Shown here in pieces: positions 19,121-26,561 of a DNA stretch of 64,000 bases; the stretch's first letter is position 1, and the number at the start of each line of letters is the position of its first letter. Where the stretch lies: assembly GCF_900112025.1 (NCBI RefSeq), contig NZ_FOKL01000007.1:1-64000 (forward strand). Reading direction: 5' to 3'. This stretch comes from Janthinobacterium sp. 344 (GTDB lineage: Bacteria > Pseudomonadota > Gammaproteobacteria > Burkholderiales > Burkholderiaceae_D). The position numbers and the translations under genes are program-made. The notes beneath the pieces are model-generated. The model searched no databases. It worked only from the letters and a program-made list of their open reading frames with translations, and was not told the origin of the DNA.

Positions 19121-19903
19121 TTACTGCATATACCAGCCGTGGCTGACGACGATGGACTGGCCGCTCAGGGCCGTCGACGGGAAGGCCGCCAGGAAGATGG
19201 CCGTTTGCGCCACGTCCTGCGTGGTGGTGAATTCGCCGTCGATGGTGTCTTTCAGCATGACTTTCTTGATGACGTCTTCTTCGCTGATCTTCAGCTGCGC
19301 CGCCTGTTCGGGGATTTGCTTGTCGACCAGCGGCGTGCGCACGAAGCCCGGGCAGATGACGTTGGCGCGGATATGGTCTTTCGCGCCTTCCTTGGCCACC
19401 ACCTTGGCCAGTCCCAGCAAGCCGTGCTTGGCGGCCACGTAGGCGCTCTTGAAGGGCGAACCTTCGTGCGAGTGCACGGAGCCCATGTAGATGATGGCGC
19501 CGCCGCGGCCCGCCTTGATCATTTCGCGCATGCACGCGCGCGTGGTGAGAAAAGCGCCGTCCAGGTGAATGGCCAGCATCTTTTTCCATTGCTCGAACGG
19601 ATAGTCGACGACGGGGCTGATGATCTGGATGCCGGCGTTGCTGATCAGCACATCGATGCCGCCGAAGTGGGCGGCCGCATCTGCCACGCCCTTGTCGACC
19701 TGCTCTTCGCTGGTGACGTCCATGGCGACGGCAAAGGCCTGGCCGCCCGACTGCCGGATTTCCTCGGCCGTCTTGTTGGCCGCGTCGAGGGCCAGGTCGG
19801 CGATGACGACCTTGGCGCCTTGTTTCGCGTATTCAATAGCTATTTCCTTGCCGATACCACTGGCGGCGCCGGTAATCAGTGCGACTTTGTCCTTGAGTTG
19901 CAT
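19121..19903 (-). CDS. bdhA: 3-hydroxybutyrate dehydrogenase
   Basis: 260 aa short-chain dehydrogenase. NAD site [12 protein letters not shown]-equivalent SNAG in [13 protein letters not shown], catalytic Ser in [11 protein letters not shown] and the YxxxK pair in AYVAAKHG. The segment [18 protein letters not shown] and the C-terminal [13 protein letters not shown] are characteristic of the hydroxybutyrate dehydrogenase subgroup. It oxidises (R)-3-hydroxybutyrate to acetoacetate in polyhydroxybutyrate turnover. The start at 19903 is chosen over an ATG 15 bases upstream because AAAGGA then sits five to seven bases before it. Confidence 0.88.
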   Translation of the reverse strand: MQLKDKVALITGAASGIGKEIAIEYAKQGAKVVIADLALDAANKTAEEIRQSGGQAFAVAMDVTSEEQVDKGVADAAAHFGGIDVLISNAGIQIISPVVDYPFEQWKKMLAIHLDGAFLTTRACMREMIKAGRGGAIIYMGSVHSHEGSPFKSAYVAAKHGLLGLAKVVAKEGAKDHIRANVICPGFVRTPLVDKQIPEQAAQLKISEEDVIKKVMLKDTIDGEFTTTQDVAQTAIFLAAFPSTALSGQSIVVSHGWYMQ

Positions 19904-19998
19904 ATTAATCCTTTGCATTGCGGGTTGGAGTGATCGAGGGAAGCTTGCCTACGCCAGTATAGCCAGAAAACGCGCCGCGCATGCCCCGCGCACGCCGG

Positions 19999-21075
19999 TC
20001 AATCGGCTCGCCTCGCTTGCAGTGCCTGAAGGCGCCAGGCGCCGGGATTGGTGCCGGCCCATTCACGGAACGCATGGTTGAAGGCGCTCTGCTCCTGGTA
20101 GCCGAGCAGGAAGGCGATATCGATCAGCGACATGCCCGGCTGGCGCAGGTAATCGCGCGCCAGGCCATAGCGGGCCTGGTCCAGCAGGGTCTGGAAACTG
20201 GTGCCGGCATCGGCCAGTTTGCGCTGCAGGGTGCGCGGCGTGACGGCCAGGGTGGCGGCGACGCTGGCCAGCCGTGCCGAGCCGTGGCGCAGGCCCGTCA
20301 CGATGGCCGCATGCACTTGCGCGTCGATGGCGCCGCCGCCCGCCTGCGTTGCGGCCTGGCGCTGCGCCAGCAACTGTTCCGCATGCTGGCACAGCACGGG
20401 ATACAGGCTGACATCGGCGTTCGGCACGGGCCAGTCCAGCACTTGCGCGTCGAAGGTGGCCGTGTTGGTGGGGGCGCCAAAGGCGGGCAGGCTGCCCAGC
20501 ACGCGCACATATTCGTCGCGGTGGGCCGCGTGGCGCAGCAATGCGCCGCCGCCATCATGGGTGAAGGCCAGCTGCGCGGGCGGCAGCGGCATGCCGGCCA
20601 GCCAGTCGCCGCAGACTTTGACACCGGCGAAGACGCTGTCGACCAGGTGCCGGCTGGCGTCCGGGTAGTTACTTGTCCAGCGGTAATGCGCGACGGCGCC
20701 GTCGCGCTGCACGGTGGAGCGGCCCAGCTCGTGCGCCAGCCGTTCGTAGCGGGCCGTCTGCTCCAGCGCCTGGCCCACGTTGCTGCAACTGAGCAAAATC
20801 AAGCCATACGCGCTGTACGTGCCCATGCGCACGCGCTGGCCCACGTGCAGGCCGAAATGCGCGTCGCCCGCCAGTTGCGCGCCCGCGTCGAGCAGGCGCA
20901 CGTAGTCGCGCGCGGCCACCGTCGACGATGGCGCCTCCAGGCTGTGCGGCGCCATGCCGGCCGCCAGCGCCAGGGGAGCGGCGGCGATGCCGTGCGCCTC
21001 GGCCGCTTCCAGCAGCGGCAGTAAATACGCGCCCGCGACCTGGCCCTGCGCGTGCTGGCTGTCAGTGCGTGTCAT
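19999..21075 (-). CDS. AraC-family regulator with arabinose-binding-like N-terminal domain (OruR type)
   Basis: 358 aa. N-terminal ligand domain of the PF12625 type (about 15-215: YLLPLLEAAEAHGI, YVRLLDAGAQLAGDAHFGLHVGQRVRMGTYSAYG), C-terminal double HTH (about 250-350: RLASVAATLAVTPRTLQRKL, SLIDIAFLLGYQEQSAFNHAF). It is divergent from the flavoenzyme/GlpD/FGGY operon with 125 bases between the starts, so it is the likely local regulator. OruR-type proteins are usually activators responding to a pathway intermediate. Confidence 0.88.
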   Translation of the reverse strand: MTRTDSQHAQGQVAGAYLLPLLEAAEAHGIAAAPLALAAGMAPHSLEAPSSTVAARDYVRLLDAGAQLAGDAHFGLHVGQRVRMGTYSAYGLILLSCSNVGQALEQTARYERLAHELGRSTVQRDGAVAHYRWTSNYPDASRHLVDSVFAGVKVCGDWLAGMPLPPAQLAFTHDGGGALLRHAAHRDEYVRVLGSLPAFGAPTNTATFDAQVLDWPVPNADVSLYPVLCQHAEQLLAQRQAATQAGGGAIDAQVHAAIVTGLRHGSARLASVAATLAVTPRTLQRKLADAGTSFQTLLDQARYGLARDYLRQPGMSLIDIAFLLGYQEQSAFNHAFREWAGTNPGAWRLQALQARRAD

Positions 21076-21200
21076 GATGGAACAATGCGATTGTCATGAA
21101 AAACCAATACCCGTGGCGCGTGGCGGCATATGCTGTTGATTGGACAAGGACAGTATAGCAAGCCGCCGTGGCGCGCAACTGTGACCACCGAGGGGAAGCG

Positions 21201-22811
21201 ATGCAACGCTGGAATGGCTGGGGGGACGAGCGCATCGTGTATGCGCTGAGTGATGACGCGCTGGCGTTCCTGCGCGCGCGGCTGGGGCCGGGCAGTCCCA
21301 TCGTGGACGCCACGTTCGACGACGCCTGCGCGCAGGTGCCCACCTCGCGCCTGGCGCCGCATCCACTGATCGACACCGAGCCTGCCACGCGCGTGCGCCA
21401 TGCGCTGGGCCAGAGCCTGCCCGACTGGTTCAAGCTGCGCCATGGCCGCATCGGCGCGGTGCCCGACGGCGTGGCCTTTCCCGACAGCGCGCAGCAGGTG
21501 CGCCAGCTGCTCGACTACGCGCGCCAGGCCTGCGTGGCCGTGATTGCCCATGGCGGCGGCACCAGCGTGGCCGGGCATTTGACGGTGGCGCCGGGGCCGC
21601 GCCCCGTGCTGGCGCTGAGCCTCCAGCGCTTGTCCGCGCTGGGCCACCTGGACCGCGAGGCGCAGCTGGCGACGTTTGGCGCGGGCGTGTATGGCCCCGA
21701 CCTGGAAGCGCAGCTGCGCGCGCAGGGCTACACCCTGGGGCACTATCCGCAATCGTTCGAGTATTCGACCCTGGGCGGCTGGATCGCCACGCGCTCGTCG
21801 GGCCAGCAATCCTTGCGCTACGGCCGCATCGAACAGCTGTTCGCGGGCGGCGAAGTGGAAACGCCGGCCGGCACCTTGAGCATCCCCGCCTTTCCCGCCT
21901 CGGCGGCCGGCATCGACCTGCGCGAAATGGTGCTGGGATCCGAAGGCCGGCTGGGCATCGTGACGCAAGCCACGGTGCGCGTGTCGCCGCTGCCGCCCCA
22001 TGAAGCATTCCACGCCGTGTTTTTCGCCGACTGGGGCCAGGCGCAAGCGGCCGTGCGGGCGCTGGCGCAAGCGCGCCTGCCCTTGTGCATGCTGCGCCTG
22101 TCGAACGCGGTCGAAACGCAGACCATGCTGACCCTGGCCGGGCACAGGAAACTGGTGGGACTGCTGCAGCGCTATCTGTCGCTGCGCGGCTGCGGCGACG
22201 GCAAGTGCATGCTGATGGTGGGCGTCAGCGGAGAGGAAAAACCGGCGCGCGCGGCCCTGCGCGGCGCCCTGGCGCTGGCGCGGCGTCACGCCGGCGTGCA
22301 CGTGGGACGGCACATGGGCGACAAGTGGAAGCAGGGGCGCTTTCGCAATGTCTACCTGCGCAACGGCGCCTGGGATCATGGCTATGTCATCGACACGGTG
22401 GAAACGGCCGTCGACTGGCCCCGCGTGGCCCCCATGATGGCGGCGCTGGAACGGGCGGGCACCAATGCGCTGGCCGCGCACGGCGAGCAGGTGCACGCGT
22501 ACACGCATCTGTCGCACGTGTACGCGCAGGGCGCCAGCGTATACACCACGTATGTGTACCGCCTGGCGCCCACGTACGAGGAAAACATGGCGCGCTGGCG
22601 CAGCTTGAAGGACGCGGCCGGCGCCGCCATCGTCGCCAACGGCGGCACCATCAGCCACCAGCACGGCGTGGGCACGGACCACGCGCCGTGGCTGGCGGCG
22701 GAAAAGGGAGAACTGGGCATCGCCGCCATGCGCGCGCTGTTCCGGCAGTTCGACCCGCAGGGCATGATGAACCCCGGCAAACTGCTGCCCGATGCCGTAG
22801 GCCCATCGTGA
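21201..22811 (+). CDS. FAD-binding oxidase related to alkyldihydroxyacetonephosphate synthase
   Basis: 536 aa, VAO/PCMH-type flavoprotein. FAD-binding half: VAFPDSAQQVRQLLDYARQ, VIAHGGGTSVAGHL, then YPQSFEYSTLGGWIATRSSG. The C-terminal half carries the AGPS-like block HLSHVYAQGASVYTTYVYRL and SHQHGVGTDHAPWLAAEKG. Eukaryotic AGPS has three consecutive histidines at the latter site, whereas here the second is Gln. AGPS swaps the acyl chain of acyl-DHAP for a fatty alcohol, making an ether bond; whether this protein does so is unknown. ATG 21201 follows GAGGGGAAG. Its stop overlaps the next start (GTGA). Confidence 0.82.
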   Translation: MQRWNGWGDERIVYALSDDALAFLRARLGPGSPIVDATFDDACAQVPTSRLAPHPLIDTEPATRVRHALGQSLPDWFKLRHGRIGAVPDGVAFPDSAQQVRQLLDYARQACVAVIAHGGGTSVAGHLTVAPGPRPVLALSLQRLSALGHLDREAQLATFGAGVYGPDLEAQLRAQGYTLGHYPQSFEYSTLGGWIATRSSGQQSLRYGRIEQLFAGGEVETPAGTLSIPAFPASAAGIDLREMVLGSEGRLGIVTQATVRVSPLPPHEAFHAVFFADWGQAQAAVRALAQARLPLCMLRLSNAVETQTMLTLAGHRKLVGLLQRYLSLRGCGDGKCMLMVGVSGEEKPARAALRGALALARRHAGVHVGRHMGDKWKQGRFRNVYLRNGAWDHGYVIDTVETAVDWPRVAPMMAALERAGTNALAAHGEQVHAYTHLSHVYAQGASVYTTYVYRLAPTYEENMARWRSLKDAAGAAIVANGGTISHQHGVGTDHAPWLAAEKGELGIAAMRALFRQFDPQGMMNPGKLLPDAVGPS

Positions 22812-24376
22812 ACAGGGCGGATCTGCCTGGCGTCCTGGCGCGCGAGTGGGACGTGCTGATCGTCGGTGGCGGCATCACGGGCGCCGGCATCCTGCTGGAA
22901 GCGGCACGGCGCGGCTTGCGCGCGCTGCTGGTGGAGCAGCGCGATTTCGCCTGGGGCACGTCGAGCCGTTCCTCGAAGCTGGTGCACGGCGGCTTGCGTT
23001 ACCTGAAGCAGGGCCAGTTCGCGCTGACGCGCGAGTCGGTGCATGAGCGGCAAGCCCTGCTCGCCGATGCGGCGGGGCTGGTCGAGCCGCAGGGCTTCGC
23101 CTTTGGCGACTATCCGGGCAGGAAGCCGGGGCGGCGCCAGTTCATGCTGGGCCTGGCCATCTATGACGTGATGGCGGGCCGGCGCGCGCGCCGCTATGTC
23201 GATGCGGCGGATTTTTCCATGCTGGCGCCGCACGTCCGGCGCGAGGGCCTGCGCGGCGGCATGCTGTACCAGGACGCCAAGACGGACGACGCGCGCCTGG
23301 TGCTGCGCGTGCTGCAGGAAGCGCGGCGCCATGGCGGAGTGGCCGTCAATTACCTGGGCGTGGCGTCGCTGCTGCGCGAAGGCGGCAAGGTCGTCGGCGC
23401 CGCCTTGACCGATGCGCTCGACGGCGCGGCGGCCGCCGTGCGCGCGCGCCTGGTGATCAGCGCCACGGGCGCCTGGGCGGACAAGTTGCGCGGGCAGGTG
23501 GGAGCGCCGCCGAAGCTGCGGCCCCTGCGCGGCAGCCATCTGCTGCTGCCCGCCTGGCGTTTGCCGCTGGCGCAGGCCGTCAGCCTGATGCACCCGCAGG
23601 ACGGCCGCCCCGTCTTCGCCTATCCGTGGGAGGGCGTGACCCTGGTGGGCACCACCGACGTCGACCATGCCGGCGGCCTGGACAACGAGGCCGCCATCAC
23701 GCGCGGCGAACTGGCCTATCTGCTGGCCGCCTTGCAGTGGCAGTTCCCGCAGCTGGCGCTGGAACAGAAAGATGTACTGGCCACGTTTGCCGGCGTGCGT
23801 CCCGTGATCGACAGCGGCCAGCTTGACCCGTCGAAGGAAGCGCGCGAACATGCGCTGTGGCTGGAAAACGGCTTGCTGACGGTGGCGGGCGGCAAGCTGA
23901 CGACCTTCCGCGTGATCGCCCTCGACGCGCTGCGCCGCGCCGCGCCGCTGCTGCCCGGCTGGCAGGCGGATCTGCGCCCGCTGCCTGTTTTCGATACGCC
24001 GCCGCCGCTGGCGGGCAAGGCCCTGGCGCTCGACACGGAGCAGCGCGCGCGCCTGCTGGGCCGCCATGGCGCGGCCGCGCAGGCCCTGTGCGATGCGGCG
24101 CCGGACGGCGAGCTGGCGGCGATACCGGGCACGCAGACCCTGTGGGCGCAGCTGCGCTGGGGCGCGCGCACGGAAGATGTACGGCATTTGGACGACCTGC
24201 TGCTGCGGCGCACGCGCCTCGGTTTGCAGCTGGCCGGCGGCGCGCTTGCTATCATGCCGCGCCTGCGCGCCATTTGCCAGGCGGAGCTGGGCTGGGACGA
24301 TGCGCGCTGGGAGGAAGAACAGGCACGCTACCTGGCCCTGTGGCGCCGCCACTACAGCGTGCCGCAGGGCGACTGA
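22808..24376 (+). CDS. FAD-dependent glycerol-3-phosphate dehydrogenase/oxidase family protein
   Basis: 522 aa GlpD-like flavoprotein. N-terminal dinucleotide fold: DVLIVGGGITGAGILLEAARRG; family signature TSSRSSKLVHGGLRYL; then GTTDVDHAG and the C-terminal FAD-contacting VAGGKLTTFR. GlpD enzymes oxidise sn-glycerol 3-phosphate to DHAP with quinone as acceptor. The GTG start overlaps the upstream stop by four bases, so the two enzymes should be made together. In this setting it may produce or consume the DHAP moiety handled by the AGPS-like neighbour, rather than serve general glycerol use. Confidence 0.85.
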   Translation: MNRADLPGVLAREWDVLIVGGGITGAGILLEAARRGLRALLVEQRDFAWGTSSRSSKLVHGGLRYLKQGQFALTRESVHERQALLADAAGLVEPQGFAFGDYPGRKPGRRQFMLGLAIYDVMAGRRARRYVDAADFSMLAPHVRREGLRGGMLYQDAKTDDARLVLRVLQEARRHGGVAVNYLGVASLLREGGKVVGAALTDALDGAAAAVRARLVISATGAWADKLRGQVGAPPKLRPLRGSHLLLPAWRLPLAQAVSLMHPQDGRPVFAYPWEGVTLVGTTDVDHAGGLDNEAAITRGELAYLLAALQWQFPQLALEQKDVLATFAGVRPVIDSGQLDPSKEAREHALWLENGLLTVAGGKLTTFRVIALDALRRAAPLLPGWQADLRPLPVFDTPPPLAGKALALDTEQRARLLGRHGAAAQALCDAAPDGELAAIPGTQTLWAQLRWGARTEDVRHLDDLLLRRTRLGLQLAGGALAIMPRLRAICQAELGWDDARWEEEQARYLALWRRHYSVPQGD

Positions 24377-24408
24377 AAAACCATAAAAATACGCAAGAGG
24401 AGAGCATC

Positions 24409-24726
24409 ATCGAGACGATTCTGTTTGGCCAGTCCCTGGCATTGGGCGAGGCCCGCGTCACCTATGACAGCCTGTCGGCGCTGGACCTGCGCCAGCCTGT
24501 GGACGTCCTCGTCGACGACCTGGGGGAAGACCTGCTGCAGATCACCTGCGCGAATGGCGACATCGTCGACGTGGGCTGGTACCCGGCCTGGAGCGAAGAG
24601 GGATGCTTGCGCGTGGTGGCCGTGCGCGGGCAGGACTGGGAAGCGCCCGTGTTCAGCGCCCGGCCTGACAAGGATCCGCAGGCGCTGCTGCAGGCGCTGC
24701 GCGCCGCGCTGGCCAGCTTGGCATAG
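24409..24726 (+). CDS. Small conserved-looking protein with non-canonical start codon
   Basis: About 105 aa. The frame from roughly 24409 to the TAG at 24724-24726 has strong coding bias (third positions nearly all G or C) and a plausible protein: LSALDLRQPVDVLVDDLGEDLL, GDIVDVGWYPAWSEEGCLRVVAV, then a helical C-terminus ALLQALRAALASLA. A near-ideal ribosome site AAGAGGAGAG spans 24395-24404, but no ATG, GTG or TTG follows. The candidates are ATC 24409, ATT 24418 and CTG 24421; a CTG at 24373 overlaps the upstream stop as CTGA. The start is therefore uncertain. It lies between the GlpD-like gene and the kinase (3-base gap). I do not recognise a family. Confidence 0.6.
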   Translation: METILFGQSLALGEARVTYDSLSALDLRQPVDVLVDDLGEDLLQITCANGDIVDVGWYPAWSEEGCLRVVAVRGQDWEAPVFSARPDKDPQALLQALRAALASLA

Positions 24727-24729
24727 GTC

Positions 24730-26307
24730 ATGGCGACCTTGGCGGGCGATGGTCCGTATATCCTCTCCATCGACAATGGCACGCAAAGCGTGCGCGCGCT
24801 GCTGTTCGACCGGGACGGCAAGTTGGCCGCCAAGGCGCAGGTGTTCCTGGAACCATACTATTCCGAGCACCCGGGCTGGGCCGAGCATGACGCCGACGGC
24901 TACTGGCACGCCGTGTGCGAAGCGTGCCAGCAGCTGTGGCGCGGCACGGACATAGCCAAAACATCGATAGCCGGCGTGGCCGTCACCACGCAGCGCGGCA
25001 CGGTGGTCAACGTGGACGAAGAGGGGCGTCCCCTGCGGCCCGCCATCACCTGGCTGGACCAGCGCAGCACGCGCGAGATTCCCCGCCTGGCGCCGTGGTG
25101 GCGCGCCATCTTCCGCGCCACGCGCCTCGATGGCACGATCGCGTATTTCCGCCGCGAGGCCGAGATCAACTGGATCGCGGCGCAGCAGCCCGAGATATGG
25201 CGCCGCACGCACAAATTCCTGCTGCTGTCCGGCTTTCTGAACCATCGCCTGTGCGGCAGCTACGTCGATTCGACCGGTTCGCAGGTGGCGTACATCCCCT
25301 TCGACTACAAGCGCCACGCCTGGGCCGGGCGCTTCGACTGGAAGTGGCAGGCGCTGGCCATTCGCCGCTCAATGCTGCCGGAACTGGTGACGCCGGGCAC
25401 GCGCATGGGCGCCATCACGGCATCGGCCGCCGCGGCGACGGGCATCCCGGAAGGCACGCCCCTGCTGGCGGCGGCTGCCGACAAGGCCTGCGAAGTGCTG
25501 GGCGCCGGCTGCGTCGAGCCGCACGTGGCATGCCTGAGCTACGGCACCACGGCCACCATCAACACGACCAACCGCAAGTATGTGGAAGTGACGCGCTTCA
25601 TTCCGCCGTATCCGGCCGCCATGCCGGGCGCCTACAGCACGGAAGTGCAGATCTTCCGGGGCTACTGGATGGTCAACTGGTTCAAGGAGCAGTTCGGCGA
25701 CCGCGAACGGGCGGCTGCCGCCGAGGATGGCACGGGCCTTTCCGCCGAGGCGCTGTTCGACCGCCTGGTCGACGCCGTGCCGCCCGGTTCCATGGGCCTG
25801 ATGCTGCAGCCGTACTGGAGTCCCGGCATCAAGGTGCCGGGGCCGGAAGCGAAGGGCGCCATGATCGGCTTCGGCGACGTGCATACGCGCGCGCACATGT
25901 ACCGCGCCATCCTGGAGGGACTCGCGTATGCGCTGCGCGAGGGCAAGGAGCGTATCGAACGGCGCAGCGGCGTGGCCATCACGGAGCTGCGCATCGCCGG
26001 CGGCGGCTCGCAAAGCGACGCCGCCATGCAGCTGACCGCCGATATCTTCGGCCTGCCCGCCGCGCGCGCCCACGTGTATGAAAGCTCGGGCCTGGGCGCG
26101 GCCATCGCCGCCGCCGTGGGCCTGGGCTGGCATGCGGATTTCCCCGCCGCCGTGCAAGCCATGACGCGCAAGGGCAAGGTGTTCCAGCCGCATCCCGAGC
26201 ATCGCCAGATCTATGAACAGCTGTACCGGCGCGTGTACCGGAAGATGTACGCGCGGCTGCAGCCGCTGTACCGCGAGATCGCGGCCATCACGGGCTATCC
26301 GGAATAG
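24730..26307 (+). CDS. FGGY-family carbohydrate/glycerol-like kinase
   Basis: 525 aa. N-terminal phosphate-binding loop IDNGTQSVRALLFDRDGK; central YGTTATINTTN; C-terminal FGGY element IGFGDVHTRAHMYRAILEGLAYAL and the ATP-binding IAGGGSQSDAAMQL. FGGY kinases phosphorylate glycerol, xylulose, ribulose and similar substrates. Sequence features resemble neither GlpK nor XylB closely enough to name the substrate. It ends an operon with two enzymes acting on glycerol-phosphate-like compounds, so a glycerol derivative is the best guess. ATG 24730 starts three bases after the small gene's stop; the ribosome site is weak, suggesting coupling. Confidence 0.85.
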   Translation: MATLAGDGPYILSIDNGTQSVRALLFDRDGKLAAKAQVFLEPYYSEHPGWAEHDADGYWHAVCEACQQLWRGTDIAKTSIAGVAVTTQRGTVVNVDEEGRPLRPAITWLDQRSTREIPRLAPWWRAIFRATRLDGTIAYFRREAEINWIAAQQPEIWRRTHKFLLLSGFLNHRLCGSYVDSTGSQVAYIPFDYKRHAWAGRFDWKWQALAIRRSMLPELVTPGTRMGAITASAAAATGIPEGTPLLAAAADKACEVLGAGCVEPHVACLSYGTTATINTTNRKYVEVTRFIPPYPAAMPGAYSTEVQIFRGYWMVNWFKEQFGDRERAAAAEDGTGLSAEALFDRLVDAVPPGSMGLMLQPYWSPGIKVPGPEAKGAMIGFGDVHTRAHMYRAILEGLAYALREGKERIERRSGVAITELRIAGGGSQSDAAMQLTADIFGLPAARAHVYESSGLGAAIAAAVGLGWHADFPAAVQAMTRKGKVFQPHPEHRQIYEQLYRRVYRKMYARLQPLYREIAAITGYPE

Positions 26308-26326
26308 CGGTATGATTAAATCGTAT

Positions 26327-26341
26327 TGCGAATCATTCGCA
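26327..26341. promoter_or_regulatory. Fur box candidate upstream of TonB-dependent receptor
   Basis: TGCGAATCATTCGCA is a perfect 7-1-7 dyad, of the kind seen at Fur-controlled promoters in Betaproteobacteria (AATNATT core). It lies 221 bases before the receptor start and 20 after the kinase stop. Iron repression of the receptor gene is predicted. Confidence 0.65.
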
Positions 26342-26561
26342 TCCAAGTTATGATGTGTCCCGCATTTCACTAAGGCAATATATCCACGGTGAGTGCGCTG
26401 CGCCGCCGGCCACGCGCCGGCGGCGTGTCCGCGCGGGCAGAGCTCCGCCGCCACGCTTCCTTCAACGCCGCCGCTTGATCGTGCCCAGTCTGTTTTCTCT
26501 GCCCTGCGTTTTCTCATTCCACAAGCATGCAGCAGCAGGCAAATAGCAAGCAAGGACAGCA

